A stretch of DNA of 64,000 nt from Streptacidiphilus fuscans (GCF_015690355.1 NZ_JADPRT010000010.1:186001-250000), one strand, 5' to 3'; numbered from the stretch's first letter, positions 1-8,075 are shown. The notes: generated from the letters alone by a model not told the origin. Program-made: numbers and translations.

Positions 1-598
1 TCACGGCCGCGCCGGTCAGCAGGCGGACGCCCGCCTGCTCGTACCAGGCGCGGGTGCGCTCGCCCAGCTCGGTCGGCAGCGCGCCGGCCAGCGGGGAGGG
101 CGCGGCCTCGACGACGGTGACCTCGCAGCCCAGTTGCCGGGCGACGGTCGCCGCTTCCGCGCCGATCCAGCCCGCGCCGACCACGGCGACGCGCGCGCCT
201 GGCGTGAGCGCGGCCTTGAGCGCGACCGCGTCGTCCTGGGTGCGCAGCAGGAAGGCCGAGTCCGGCTGTCCCGGCAGCGCGATCGGGGCCGCGCCGGTGG
301 CCAGCACCAGCTGGTCGTAGGAGAGGTCGCCCGCGTCGGTGCGCAGCTGATGCCCGTCGGCGTCGAGGGAGAGCGCGCGACGGCCCAGCGCCAGCTCGAT
401 GCCGAGCTCCGCGTAGTCGATCTCGAAGCGGGAGTCGGCGGCCTTGCCCAGCAGCACGTCCTTGGAGAGCGGCGGCCGGTCGTAGGGCGGGTGCGGCTCG
501 GCTCCGAGCAGGGTCAACCCGTCCGTGTACCCCTGCTGGCGCAGGGCCACCGCGGTCTGCACGCCGGCCATCCCGGCCCCGACGATCACTACAGCCAT
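1..598 (-). CDS. FAD-dependent pyridine nucleotide-disulfide oxidoreductase (ferredoxin reductase-like), partial
   Basis: The gene starts at the ATG at 598 and runs off the left edge, so only about the first 199 residues are visible. The protein opens with an FAD-binding Rossmann motif (VVIVGAGMAGVQTA) and carries the PYDRPPLSK stretch typical of ferredoxin/rubredoxin reductases. A second nucleotide-binding motif (VAVVGAGWIGAEAA) follows at about residue 145. This order (FAD, then NAD(P)H site) fits a flavoprotein that passes electrons from NAD(P)H to a small iron-sulfur or haem partner; the partner is not visible. It diverges from the thiamine operon. The class is clear, the substrate unknown. 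Confidence 0.85.
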   Translation of the reverse strand, partial: MAVVIVGAGMAGVQTAVALRQQGYTDGLTLLGAEPHPPYDRPPLSKDVLLGKAADSRFEIDYAELGIELALGRRALSLDADGHQLRTDAGDLSYDQLVLATGAAPIALPGQPDSAFLLRTQDDAVALKAALTPGARVAVVGAGWIGAEAATVARQLGCEVTVVEAAPSPLAGALPTELGERTRAWYEQAGVRLLTGAAV

Positions 599-631
599 TG
601 CGCCACTGTATAGAGTGAAGCGTGAAGTAGA

Positions 632-722
632 CACGGGAGCCCGGAGCACCGGGCTGAGAGGGAGGCTGGGGCGCCTCCGACCGTCCGAACCTGATCCGGG
701 TCATGCCGGCGAAGGGAGTGCA
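632..722 (+). promoter_or_regulatory. TPP riboswitch (THI element)
   Basis: Conserved THI-box blocks are present: a GGGAGCC...GGGCTGAGAGG segment at 634-662 and CCTGATCCGGGTCATGCCGG with a GAAGGGAG end at about 690-719. The element ends just ahead of the GTG start of thiO at 729, so ligand binding probably sequesters the ribosome binding site, as usual for actinobacterial TPP switches. It should lower thiO-thiS-thiG expression when thiamine pyrophosphate is abundant. Confidence 0.93.
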
Positions 723-728
723 GGAACA

Positions 729-1946
729 GTGACGCGCGAGCATGCCGATCGAACGACCGACATCGGCACAGACATCCGCACCGACGTCCTGGTCGTGGGC
801 GGCGGGATCATCGGGCTGGCCGTGGCCTGGCGGACGGCGCAGCGCGGCCTCTCCGTCACGGTGCTCGACCCCGACCCCGGCCACGGTGCGAACCAGGTCG
901 CTGCGGGGATGCTGGCCCCGGTGACCGAGCTCCAGTACGGCGAGGAGCCGCTGCTGCGGCTCGGCATCGCTTCCAACACCCGCTACGCCGACTTCGTCGC
1001 CGAGCTGACCGAGGCAAGCGGCGGCCTTTCCACCGGCTACCGCCGCTGCGGCACCCTGGCCGTCGCCCTCGACGCCGACGACCGGGCCGAGCTGCGCGAG
1101 GTGCACGCCTTCCAGCAGCGGCTGGGCCTGACCACCGAGTGGCTGACCGGCCGCGAGTGCCGTCGGCTGGAGCCGATGCTCGCCCCTGACGTGCGCGGCG
1201 GAACGCTGGTCGCCGAGGACCACCAAGTCGACGGCCGCCGCCTCGGCGCGGCCCTGGTCGCCGCGTGCGAGCGCGCGGGGGTCACGCTGCACCGGTCCCG
1301 CGCGGCAACGCTCGCGGTGACCGGGGACCGGGCCGCAGGCGCGGTCGCCGAGGACGGCACCCGAATCGCCGCCGGACGGACCGTCCTGGCCGCCGGGAGC
1401 TGGTCCGGCGAGCTGCCCGGCCTGCCGCCGGAGGCGCGGCTGCCGGTGCGGCCGGTCAAGGGCCAGGTGCTGCGGCTGCGGATGGAGACCGTCCAGGGCC
1501 CGCTGCCGATGCCTTTCCTGTCCCGCAACGTCCGTGCCGTGGTGCGCGGCTGCCACATCTACGTCGTCCCGCGCGAGAACGGCGAACTCGTCCTCGGCGC
1601 GACCAGCGAGGAGCAGGGCTTCGACACCACCGTCACCGCGGGCGGCGTGTACGAGCTGCTGCGCGACGCCCGCGAGCTGCTGCCCGGCATCACCGAGCTG
1701 CCGCTCGCCGAGACCAACGCCGGGCTGCGGCCCGGCACCCCCGACAACGCACCGCTGCTCGGCCCGACCGCGCTGCCCGACCTGATCGCGGCGACCGGCC
1801 ACTACCGCAACGGCGTGCTGCTGACCCCGGTCACCGGCGACGCGATCGCCGAGCTGCTGACCACCGGCAGCCTGCCGCCCGAGGCCGCGCCCTTCACCCC
1901 CGAGCGCTTCGCCGCTCACCGTCCTGTGCTGGAGACCTCCCGATGA
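729..1946 (+). CDS. thiO: glycine oxidase ThiO
   Basis: A flavoprotein of about 405 residues that oxidises glycine to iminoglycine (dehydroglycine), the C2-N3 donor for the thiazole ring of thiamine. The N-terminal dinucleotide-binding motif VVGGGIIGLAVAW is at about residues 18-30, and the DAO-type C-terminal motif GLRPGTPDNAPLLG with GHYRNGVLL closes the FAD site. The reading frame is open far upstream, but the GTG at 729 was chosen because it lies immediately after the TPP riboswitch and 17 residues before the FAD motif. Its stop overlaps the thiS start (ATGA at 1943-1946), so the two are translationally coupled. Confidence 0.93.
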   Translation: MTREHADRTTDIGTDIRTDVLVVGGGIIGLAVAWRTAQRGLSVTVLDPDPGHGANQVAAGMLAPVTELQYGEEPLLRLGIASNTRYADFVAELTEASGGLSTGYRRCGTLAVALDADDRAELREVHAFQQRLGLTTEWLTGRECRRLEPMLAPDVRGGTLVAEDHQVDGRRLGAALVAACERAGVTLHRSRAATLAVTGDRAAGAVAEDGTRIAAGRTVLAAGSWSGELPGLPPEARLPVRPVKGQVLRLRMETVQGPLPMPFLSRNVRAVVRGCHIYVVPRENGELVLGATSEEQGFDTTVTAGGVYELLRDARELLPGITELPLAETNAGLRPGTPDNAPLLGPTALPDLIAATGHYRNGVLLTPVTGDAIAELLTTGSLPPEAAPFTPERFAAHRPVLETSR

Positions 1947-2176
1947 CCGCCGCACCGCTCGGCATGCCCGCCCAGATCCGACTGACCGTCAACGGCGAAC
2001 CCCGCGAGGTGACGTCGGGGACGACACTCGCCGAGGTCGTGGCCCAGCTCAGCGCCGCGCCGAGCGGCGTCGCCGCCGCCGTCAACGAGGCCGTGGTGCC
2101 GCGCAGCGCCTGGAGCGCGACGACGCTGGCCGACGCCGACCGGGTCGAGATCCTCACCGCAGTCCAGGGAGGCTGA
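1943..2176 (+). CDS. thiS: sulfur carrier protein ThiS
   Basis: A 77-residue ubiquitin-like sulfur carrier that delivers sulfur as a C-terminal thiocarboxylate to thiazole synthase. It shows the family pattern: a short beta strand (IRLTVNGEPREV), TTLAEVVAQL, an AAAVNEAVVPRSAW segment and the essential C-terminal Gly-Gly. The ATG at 1943 overlaps the thiO stop; an internal ATG at 1964 would give the more typical 70 residues, so the N-terminus is slightly uncertain. It lies between thiO and thiG in one operon under the TPP riboswitch. The adenylating partner ThiF is not in this window. Confidence 0.92.
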   Translation: MTAAPLGMPAQIRLTVNGEPREVTSGTTLAEVVAQLSAAPSGVAAAVNEAVVPRSAWSATTLADADRVEILTAVQGG

Positions 2177-2183
2177 CACCGTC

Positions 2184-2990
2184 ATGGCTGACGACCTGCT
2201 CACCATCGCCGACCGCTCCTTCTCCTCCCGGCTGATCATGGGCACCGGCGGCGCGCCCAGCCTGGAGGTGCTGGAGAACGCCCTGCGCCTCTCCGGGACC
2301 GAGCTCACCACCGTGGCGATGCGCCGGATCAACCCGTCCGCGCGCGGCTCGGTGCTGGAGGTGCTCCAGCGCTGCGGCATCGACGTGCTGCCCAACACCG
2401 CCGGCTGCTTCACCGCCGGGGAGGCGGTGCTGACCGCCCGTCTGGCCCGCGAGGCGCTGGGCACCAACTGGGTCAAGCTGGAGGTGGTCGCCGACGAGCG
2501 CACCCTGCTCCCCGACCCGGTCGAACTGCTGGACGCCGCAGAGACCTTGGTCGACGACGGCTTCGTGGTCCTCCCCTACACCAACGACGACCCGGTGCTG
2601 GCCCGCAAGCTGGAGGACGTCGGCTGCGCCGCCGTCATGCCGCTGGGCTCGCCGATCGGCTCGGGGCTGGGCATCCGCAACCCGCACAACTTCCAGCTGA
2701 TCGTCGAGCAGGCGGGCGTCCCGGTGGTGCTCGACGCGGGCGCGGGCACCGCGTCGGACGCGGCGTTCGCGATGGAGCTCGGCTGCGCGGCTGTGATGCT
2801 GGCCACTGCGGTGACCCGGGCCCAGGAGCCCGCGCTGATGGCCGAGGCGATGCGCAAGGCGGTCGAGTCGGGACGGCTTGCCTACCGGGCGGGCCGGATC
2901 CCGAAGCGGTTCCATGCCGAGGCGTCCTCCCCCATGGCGGGCCGGATGGCGGGCGGTGCGTCCTTCGACCCGGAGGCTCCCGCGTTCTGA
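2184..2990 (+). CDS. thiG: thiazole synthase ThiG
   Basis: A 268-residue TIM-barrel enzyme that condenses 1-deoxy-xylulose-5-phosphate, iminoglycine (from ThiO) and ThiS-thiocarboxylate into the thiazole phosphate. Recognisable blocks are SRLIMGTGG near the N-terminus, the lysine region NWVKLEVV that forms the Schiff base with the sugar, PLGSPIGSGLGI, and the phosphate-binding VVLDAGAGTASDAA. Length is normal. The ATG at 2184 is 8 bases after the thiS stop. It is the last gene of the riboswitch-controlled thiOSG operon; the next gene appears to have its own promoter. Confidence 0.95.
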   Translation: MADDLLTIADRSFSSRLIMGTGGAPSLEVLENALRLSGTELTTVAMRRINPSARGSVLEVLQRCGIDVLPNTAGCFTAGEAVLTARLAREALGTNWVKLEVVADERTLLPDPVELLDAAETLVDDGFVVLPYTNDDPVLARKLEDVGCAAVMPLGSPIGSGLGIRNPHNFQLIVEQAGVPVVLDAGAGTASDAAFAMELGCAAVMLATAVTRAQEPALMAEAMRKAVESGRLAYRAGRIPKRFHAEASSPMAGRMAGGASFDPEAPAF

Positions 2991-3091
2991 TCGGCACGGT
3001 GTACGGACCGGTTCGTCACCACCGTGTCCTGGGACGCTCACTTTTCAGCGACGGACCGGTCGCCCGTGCGGAGCCGCGCACCCCTGCCCCG

Positions 3092-3097
3092 TACACT
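3092..3097 (+). promoter_or_regulatory. candidate -10 box of a leaderless promoter
   Basis: The hexamer TACACT ends 7 bases before the ATG of the kinase gene at 3105, and there is no Shine-Dalgarno sequence in between. This spacing would place transcription start at or next to the A of the ATG, giving a leaderless mRNA. I see no clear -35 box, so this rests on one motif and its position. Confidence 0.45.
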
Positions 3098-3104
3098 CCG
3101 TGGG

Positions 3105-5078
3105 ATGGACGCAACGCTGCAGGACCCCCTTCTCGGGCGCATGCTCGACGGCCGGTACCGGGTCGAGCAGCGCGTCGCCGTCGGCGGGATGGCCACCGTC
3201 TACCGGGGTGTGGACGTAAGGCTCGACCGGGTCGTCGCCCTGAAGGTGATGCATCCAGGCTTCGCCGCCGACCCCGACTTCGTCCAGCGGTTCATCCGCG
3301 AGGCCAAGGCCGTCGCCCGGCTCTCCCACCCGAACGTCGTCGGCGTCTACGACCAGGGCGAGGACCACACGTCGGTCCCGCCCGCGGTCTTTCTGGCGAT
3401 GGAGTTCGTGCCCGGCTGGACCCTGCGCGACCTGCTGCGGGACCGCGGCGCACTGAGCCCGCGCACCACGCTGGACATCCTGGAGCCCGTGCTGGCCGCG
3501 CTCGGCGCCGCGCACCGGGCCGGTCTGGTGCACCGCGACGTCAAGCCGGAGAACGTGCTGCTGACCGAGGACGGCCGGGTCAAGGTCGCCGACTTCGGCC
3601 TGGTCCGCGCGGTCAACGGCCAGACCGCGGCCACCACGCAGCAGGTGATGGGCACCGTCTCCTACCTCGCGCCCGAGCAGATCGAGAGCGGCGCGGCCGA
3701 CCCGCGCAGCGACGTCTACGCCTGCGGCGTGATGCTCTACGAAATGCTGACCGGCTCCAAGCCGCACACCGGCGAGAGCCCGATGCAGGTGATCTTCCAG
3801 CACCTGAGCGTCGACGTGCCGCCGCCGTCCGCTCTGGTCCCGGGCCTGGCGCCGCAGCTCGACGCCATAACGCGGGCGGCGACGGCACGCGACGCGTCCG
3901 GGCGTCCCGCCGACGCGGTCGAGCTGCTGGCCGAACTCCAGCGCGCCCGACGCGAGATGACGCCCGCTCAGCTGGACGCCGAACCCCCCGCCGGACACGC
4001 CGCCGCGACCGGTCTCGGCGTCGGCCCAGGTGCTGACGTCTCGTCGGCGACCGCCCTGCTTCCGCCGCCCGTCGAGCGGACCTCCGTGATGGACCCGGCG
4101 ATGCTGCGGGAGCTTCCGGCGGACCTGGTGATGCCGCGCCGCGAGCGGCCCGAGCCGCCTCCGGTCGCGCTGACCCGCCGTCAGCGCGGCGTCCGGCGTC
4201 CGCGCTGGGTGCTGCCCGCCGGCGTGGTCGTGGTCCTCGCGCTGCTGGTGGCCGGGTTGACCTGGGCGCTCAACGGCGGGCTCTACACGCGGATGCCGAG
4301 TGTGCTGCGGGTGCCGCAGGCGCAGGCGGTGCAGACGCTGGAGCACGACGGCTTCACCGTCTCGCTCACCCAGGACTTCAGCGGCAGCGTCCCCAAGGGC
4401 ACCGTGATCAGCACGAATCCCGGTCCCGGCGCGCGTGTTCGCAAGGATGCCGACGTGTCCGTCGACGTCTCCAAGGGCCCGCAGCGGCCGACCGTCCCGT
4501 CGGTGGCGGGCAAGTCCGTCGCGGACGCGACGGCCGCGCTGCAGCAGGCGGGGCTGGCGGTCTCGGGCCAGCAACAGCAGCAGACCAGCTCGACCGTCCC
4601 GGCGGGCGCGGTGATCGGCACCAGCCCGGCGGCGGGCCAGCAGGTCGCGCCGCAGACCGTGGTCACCCTGGTCGTCAGCAGCGGCGCCCAGCCGGTGCCG
4701 CTGCCGGACGTGACCGGCGAGACCCTGGACCAGGCCACCTCGGACCTGCAGTCCGCCGGGTTCCAGGTCGCGCTGAACCCCACCCAGATCTACTCCGACC
4801 AGGACGCCGGCACGGTCGCCCAGATGAACCCGCCCGCCGGTCAGGCAGCACAGGGCGCGACCATCACGCTGACGATGTCCAAGGGCCAGCAGCAGGTGAC
4901 CGTCCCCGACGTCACCGGGATGACCGAGAAGGACGCGACGAAGGCGCTCAAGCAGGCCGGGTTCAAGGTCCGCTCGCTCGGCTTCACGCTGTTCGGCAGC
5001 ACGACCGTCCGCAGCGAGACCCCGGGCGGCAACAGCCAGGCCGCCATGGGCAGCACCGTCACCATCTGGCTCTACTGA
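3105..5078 (+). CDS. PASTA-domain serine/threonine protein kinase (PknB-like)
   Basis: A 657-residue transmembrane Hanks-type kinase. The catalytic domain is at about residues 16-285, with a glycine loop (VGGMATVYRG), VALK lysine, HRDVKPEN catalytic loop, DFG and YLAPEQ. One membrane helix lies at about 366-388. Four consecutive PASTA repeats of about 67 residues follow (for example VTVPDVTGMTEKDATKALKQ in the last). PASTA repeats bind muropeptides or lipid II, so this kinase probably senses peptidoglycan state and phosphorylates division and wall-synthesis proteins. The upstream frame is open to 3024, but the ATG at 3105 fits the kinase start and the -10 box. It is not in the usual ftsZ-proximal pknB position. 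Confidence 0.93.
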   Translation: MDATLQDPLLGRMLDGRYRVEQRVAVGGMATVYRGVDVRLDRVVALKVMHPGFAADPDFVQRFIREAKAVARLSHPNVVGVYDQGEDHTSVPPAVFLAMEFVPGWTLRDLLRDRGALSPRTTLDILEPVLAALGAAHRAGLVHRDVKPENVLLTEDGRVKVADFGLVRAVNGQTAATTQQVMGTVSYLAPEQIESGAADPRSDVYACGVMLYEMLTGSKPHTGESPMQVIFQHLSVDVPPPSALVPGLAPQLDAITRAATARDASGRPADAVELLAELQRARREMTPAQLDAEPPAGHAAATGLGVGPGADVSSATALLPPPVERTSVMDPAMLRELPADLVMPRRERPEPPPVALTRRQRGVRRPRWVLPAGVVVVLALLVAGLTWALNGGLYTRMPSVLRVPQAQAVQTLEHDGFTVSLTQDFSGSVPKGTVISTNPGPGARVRKDADVSVDVSKGPQRPTVPSVAGKSVADATAALQQAGLAVSGQQQQQTSSTVPAGAVIGTSPAAGQQVAPQTVVTLVVSSGAQPVPLPDVTGETLDQATSDLQSAGFQVALNPTQIYSDQDAGTVAQMNPPAGQAAQGATITLTMSKGQQQVTVPDVTGMTEKDATKALKQAGFKVRSLGFTLFGSTTVRSETPGGNSQAAMGSTVTIWLY

Positions 5079-5091
5079 AGACGACTTGTCC

Positions 5092-5727
5092 ATGGAACAC
5101 ACAGCAACGTCAGCCGAGGTGAGCGCAACCGAGGTGACCACCTGGCACCTGGCCCAGTCCTCGCCCGACGCGCTCCCCGCCACGCCGGTGCCCGCGCCTG
5201 CGGGGCTGGACCTGACCGTGGTCCGGGCCGAGCTGATCGGCCCTGAGTTCGCCCGGTTCCTCTACACCGCCGTCGGCGGGGCGTGGCACTGGACCGACCG
5301 CCTCGGCTGGGACTACCGGCAGTGGGCCGACTGGCTGGCCAAGGACGGCGTGGAGACCTGGGTGGCCTGGGTCTCCGGCACGCCGGCCGGCTACGTCCAG
5401 CTGGAGCCGCACCGGGAGGACCGAGCGGGCGAGGTCGAGGTGGCCTACTTCGGCCTGCTGCCCGCGTTCATCGGGCAGGGCCTCGGCGGCCATCTGCTCG
5501 ACCTCGGGCTGCGCCGCGCCTGGGACCTGGCGGACCGTCACCTCGCGCTGCCGCCCACCCGGCAGGTCGCCGTCCACACCTGCTCCCTGGACGGCCCCGC
5601 GGCGCTGGGCAACTACCAGGCCCGCGGCTTCGAGCTGGTCCGCACCGAGACGACGGTCCAGCCCGTCGGCGCGACGCCCGGCCCCTGGCCTGGGTCGGAC
5701 CGTCCCGCTGCCGCACCCGTCAGCTGA
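5092..5727 (+). CDS. GNAT family N-acetyltransferase
   Basis: A protein of about 211 residues with a GCN5-type acetyltransferase fold. The acetyl-CoA pyrophosphate-binding motif is GQGLGGHLLDLGL at about residues 126-138, preceded by the core strand EVEVAYFGLLP; a late HTCSLDGPAALGNYQARGF block matches motif B. The first 40 residues are low-complexity. An in-frame TTG two codons upstream (5086) is better spaced from a GAAG at 5077-5080 than the ATG at 5092, so the start is uncertain. It lies 13 bases after the kinase gene and may be co-transcribed. The acyl acceptor is unknown. It converges on the next gene with an 8-base 3' overlap. Confidence 0.85.
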   Translation: MEHTATSAEVSATEVTTWHLAQSSPDALPATPVPAPAGLDLTVVRAELIGPEFARFLYTAVGGAWHWTDRLGWDYRQWADWLAKDGVETWVAWVSGTPAGYVQLEPHREDRAGEVEVAYFGLLPAFIGQGLGGHLLDLGLRRAWDLADRHLALPPTRQVAVHTCSLDGPAALGNYQARGFELVRTETTVQPVGATPGPWPGSDRPAAAPVS

Positions 5728-6292
5728 CGCCCCACCAGGGCTGCCGCTCGGCGTCCTCGCGGACGATCCGCCAGACCACCTCGATCCGGCCCTCGTCCGG
5801 ATGACGGTCCACCTCGGTGAACCCGAGCCGCGCCGGGACCGCGCCGCTGGCGTGGTTCTCGCTGTCGTGATGGATCTCGATGCGGTCCGTACCCGCGAGC
5901 GCGAACGCGGCACTGGCCTGTGCGGCGACGGCCATGGTCACCAAACCCTGGCCGCTCCAGTCCTGGTGGATCCAGTACCCGATCTCGAACCCACCGGGCC
6001 CGATCCGGCGCATCAATGACGTCGACCCGACGGGCAGGGTGTTCGGGCCGTCCGGACCGTCGCCCATGATGGCGTAGTTGTACGCCTCGCCCGTCTGCCA
6101 TCCCTGCTCCGCACCGGTCAGGTACTCGATCACGCTCTCGCGCGAGTGCTTCTCCGCCCACGGCATCCAGGGCAGCAGCCGCTCGCGTGCCTCCAACCCG
6201 ATCAGGGTCAGCCGCGCGACGTCGGCCTCCACGTTCCGCCAGCGGCGGAGCACGACACGGTCATGGCGCAGGATCTCGGCAGGGTGTTCCAT
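5720..6292 (-). CDS. RimJ/RimL-type GNAT N-acetyltransferase
   Basis: A 190-residue acetyltransferase of the RimJ/RimL subclass: RVVLRRWRNVEADVARL at the N-terminus, the central GGFEIGYWIHQDWSGQGLV block holding the acetyl-CoA loop, and the terminal IEIHHDSENHASGAVPARLGF block found in enzymes that acetylate N-terminal amines or small molecules. The gene reads towards the preceding acetyltransferase and their 3' ends overlap by 8 bases, so the two are convergent and separately transcribed. Sequence differences (different N-termini and loop motifs) argue against a recent duplication. Substrate unknown. Confidence 0.85.
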   Translation of the reverse strand: MEHPAEILRHDRVVLRRWRNVEADVARLTLIGLEARERLLPWMPWAEKHSRESVIEYLTGAEQGWQTGEAYNYAIMGDGPDGPNTLPVGSTSLMRRIGPGGFEIGYWIHQDWSGQGLVTMAVAAQASAAFALAGTDRIEIHHDSENHASGAVPARLGFTEVDRHPDEGRIEVVWRIVREDAERQPWWGVS

Positions 6293-6350
6293 GCGCCGAT
6301 CCTTCCGGCGCTGCCACGCGCAGGCAAGCGGATAACCGCTTCTGCCGAGG

Positions 6351-6986
6351 TCAGAGCTCCGGGCCGTCGCCGGGTTCCTCCTGGTAGGTGTAGCGCTGTT
6401 CGCGCCAGGGGTCGCCGAGGTTGTGGTAGCCGCGCTCCTCCCAGAAGCCGCGGCGGTCGGCGGTCATGTACTCCACGGCGCGGACCCACTTGGGCCCCTT
6501 CCACGCGTAGAGCTGCGGCACGACCAGCCGGACCGGGAAGCCGTGCTCGACCGTGAGCGGCTCGTCGTTGCGGTGGGTGGCGAGGACCGACGTGGTCGCC
6601 GCAAAGTCGGCGAGCCGGAGGTTGGAGCTGAAGCCGTACTCGGCCCAGACCATGACATGGGTGACGTCCGGGGCGGGCGGGACCAGGTCGAGCAGCGTGG
6701 AGGTGGCGATGCCGCCCCAGCGGTTGTCGAGCATGGAGAACCGGGTCACGCAGTGGAAATCGGCCACGACCTCGGTGCGCGGCAGCGTGGTGAACTGCTC
6801 GAAGGTCCAGCTGTGCTTGACGCCGTCGGCGGTGGCGCCGAAGATCTGGAACTCCCAGGAGGCGGGCTTGAACCGGGGAATCGGGCCGTAGTGGAGCACC
6901 GGCCATCCCCGCTGGAGCCGCTGCCCCGGGGGCAGTCCGTGCTGGGCCTCCAACGCTGCGGCCTGCTCGTTTTCGGACTGACCCAT
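6351..6986 (-). CDS. sulfite oxidase-like molybdopterin oxidoreductase
   Basis: A 211-residue protein of the sulfite oxidase / MsrP-like molybdopterin family. The WEFQIFG and TFEQFTTLPRTEVVADFHCVTRFS segments contain the conserved cysteine that ligates molybdenum; further typical blocks are NRWGGIATSTLLDLV, GFSSNLRLADF and the GFPVRLVVPQLYAWKGPKWV motif near the C-terminus. No signal peptide or dimerisation domain is visible, so it is the short, apparently cytoplasmic form. It diverges from bfr. The reaction cannot be deduced; reduction or oxidation of a small S- or N-oxide is an inference. Confidence 0.85.
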   Translation of the reverse strand: MGQSENEQAAALEAQHGLPPGQRLQRGWPVLHYGPIPRFKPASWEFQIFGATADGVKHSWTFEQFTTLPRTEVVADFHCVTRFSMLDNRWGGIATSTLLDLVPPAPDVTHVMVWAEYGFSSNLRLADFAATTSVLATHRNDEPLTVEHGFPVRLVVPQLYAWKGPKWVRAVEYMTADRRGFWEERGYHNLGDPWREQRYTYQEEPGDGPEL

Positions 6987-7164
6987 GGCTCAATGGTGAC
7001 AGATCCAGCCAGTGGCCTGTCCCACCGGGTCAGAAGAGGTCGGCGTGCACCCGGCGTGGTGAGTGTGACCTTGCTGGATTCACGGGTGGCCGAGTGGAAC
7101 CATGCCTCGAAACCGGAAGCAAACCGGACGAACCGCCAGAGACAGCCAGAGAAAGGGCGCGGCC

Positions 7165-7644
7165 ATGCAGGGCGACCCCGAGGTCATCGAGTTCCTCAAC
7201 GAGCAGCTCACCGCCGAACTGACCGCCATCAACCAGTACTTCCTGCACTACAAGATGCAGGAGAACTTCGGCTGGACGAAGCTCGCCCGGTTCACCCGCT
7301 CGGAGTCCATCGACGAGATGAAGCACGCCGAGGTGCTGACCGACCGGATCCTCTTCCTGGACGGGCTGCCCAACTACCAGCGCCTCTTCCACCTGCGGAT
7401 CGGCCAGACGGTCGGGGAGATGTTCGAGGCCGACCGTCAGATCGAGGTCGAGGCCATCGACCGGCTGCGGCGCGGGATCGTGGTGATGCGCGCCAAGGGC
7501 GACGTCACCTCGGCCAACATCTTCGAGACCATCCTCGCCGACGAGGAGCACCACATCGACTACCTCGACACCCAGCTGGAACTGCTGCAGAAGCTGGGCG
7601 AGCCGCTCTACCTCGCGCAGCTGATCGAGCAGCCGGAGAGCTGA
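7165..7644 (+). CDS. bfr: bacterioferritin
   Basis: A 159-residue haem-containing ferritin that oxidises Fe(II) at a di-iron centre and stores ferric mineral in a 24-subunit cage. The four-helix ferritin pattern is complete: ELTAINQYFLHY, SIDEMKHAEVLTDRILFLDG (Glu, haem-ligand Met and His) and the second di-iron motif ETILADEEHHIDYLDTQL. Length matches the family. The frame is open to an ATG at 7102, but the start at 7165 matches the conserved MQGDPEVIEFLNEQL N-terminus and has a purine-rich AGAGAAAGGG upstream. It faces the ferredoxin gene bfd, whose product releases iron from this cage. Confidence 0.95.
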   Translation: MQGDPEVIEFLNEQLTAELTAINQYFLHYKMQENFGWTKLARFTRSESIDEMKHAEVLTDRILFLDGLPNYQRLFHLRIGQTVGEMFEADRQIEVEAIDRLRRGIVVMRAKGDVTSANIFETILADEEHHIDYLDTQLELLQKLGEPLYLAQLIEQPES

Positions 7645-7675
7645 TCGCGGGCTGACCAGAGCGGCCGACCGGGGG

Positions 7676-7927
7676 CTAAGCAGCCTCGGCGGCGGCGATC
7701 CCCGGAACCATCGAGGGAACCGGCAGGCCCAGCTTCGCCGCGAGGCGGGCTGTCGGGCACGGGCGGGCGCCCTCGTGGCCGAGCAGCGCCTGGATCCGGC
7801 GGACGCAGGAGCCGCAGTCGGTCCCGGCCTTGCACCCCTTGGCGACCTGGCGGGGCGTCTTGGCGCCCTGGGCGATCTCCTCGCGCACCCGGTCCTCGGT
7901 GACGCCGTGACACACGCACACGTACAT
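7676..7927 (-). CDS. bfd: bacterioferritin-associated ferredoxin (Bfd-like [2Fe-2S] protein)
   Basis: An 83-residue [2Fe-2S] protein whose cysteines follow the Bfd/NirB pattern: MYVCVCHGV at the N-terminus (C-x-C) and CKAGTDCGSCVRRI later (C-x2-C). Bfd binds bacterioferritin and donates the electrons needed to release stored Fe(II). The gene is convergent with bfr, 31 bases apart. An iron-box-like palindrome lies about 40 bases upstream of its start, which implies induction under iron starvation, as expected for an iron-mobilising partner. The C-terminal tail beyond about residue 60 is longer than in the E. coli protein. Confidence 0.9.
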   Translation of the reverse strand: MYVCVCHGVTEDRVREEIAQGAKTPRQVAKGCKAGTDCGSCVRRIQALLGHEGARPCPTARLAAKLGLPVPSMVPGIAAAEAA

Positions 7928-7965
7928 CGCGGATCCTCCAGGACGGGGTTCGGTCTACCTCGTGA

Positions 7966-7984
7966 TGAGCTAAGGCTTACCTTA
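7966..7984 (-). promoter_or_regulatory. iron box (DtxR/IdeR/DmdR-type operator) upstream of bfd
   Basis: The 19 bases TGAGCTAAGGCTTACCTTA match 14 of 19 positions of the actinobacterial iron-box consensus TTAGGTTAGGCTAACCTAA, including the central AGGCT and ACCT cores. It lies 38 bases upstream of the bfd ATG. Repression by a DtxR-family regulator when iron is plentiful is the likely role; the match was made by eye. Confidence 0.65.
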
Positions 7985-8009
7985 CCCAGAGCCCGCCCGC
8001 AACGAAAAG

Positions 8010-8035
8010 GCCCCCTCGGCCGAAACCGAGGGGGC
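8010..8035 (-). terminator. intrinsic terminator of the DAHP synthase gene
   Basis: A perfect 10-bp stem (8010-8019 with 8026-8035, GCCCCCTCGG and its complement) with a 6-base loop. On the minus strand it is followed by CCTTTTCG, and it lies about 40 bases past the DAHP synthase stop. Confidence 0.8.
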
Positions 8036-8075
8036 GTACGTCACACGGGCCGGGATCGCCCGACAGCAGCAGGGC

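Noticed and set aside
54..320. Plus-strand open frames within the first oxidoreductase gene
   Set aside because: They are shadows of the minus-strand FAD oxidoreductase; high GC gives long antisense frames.
2154..3041. Long minus-strand frame opposite thiG
   Set aside because: Composition is repetitive Arg/Gly/His, no motif, and it is antisense to a clear ThiG.
3045..5183. 712-residue minus-strand frame opposite the PASTA kinase
   Set aside because: Low-complexity translation antisense to an unmistakable kinase with all motifs.
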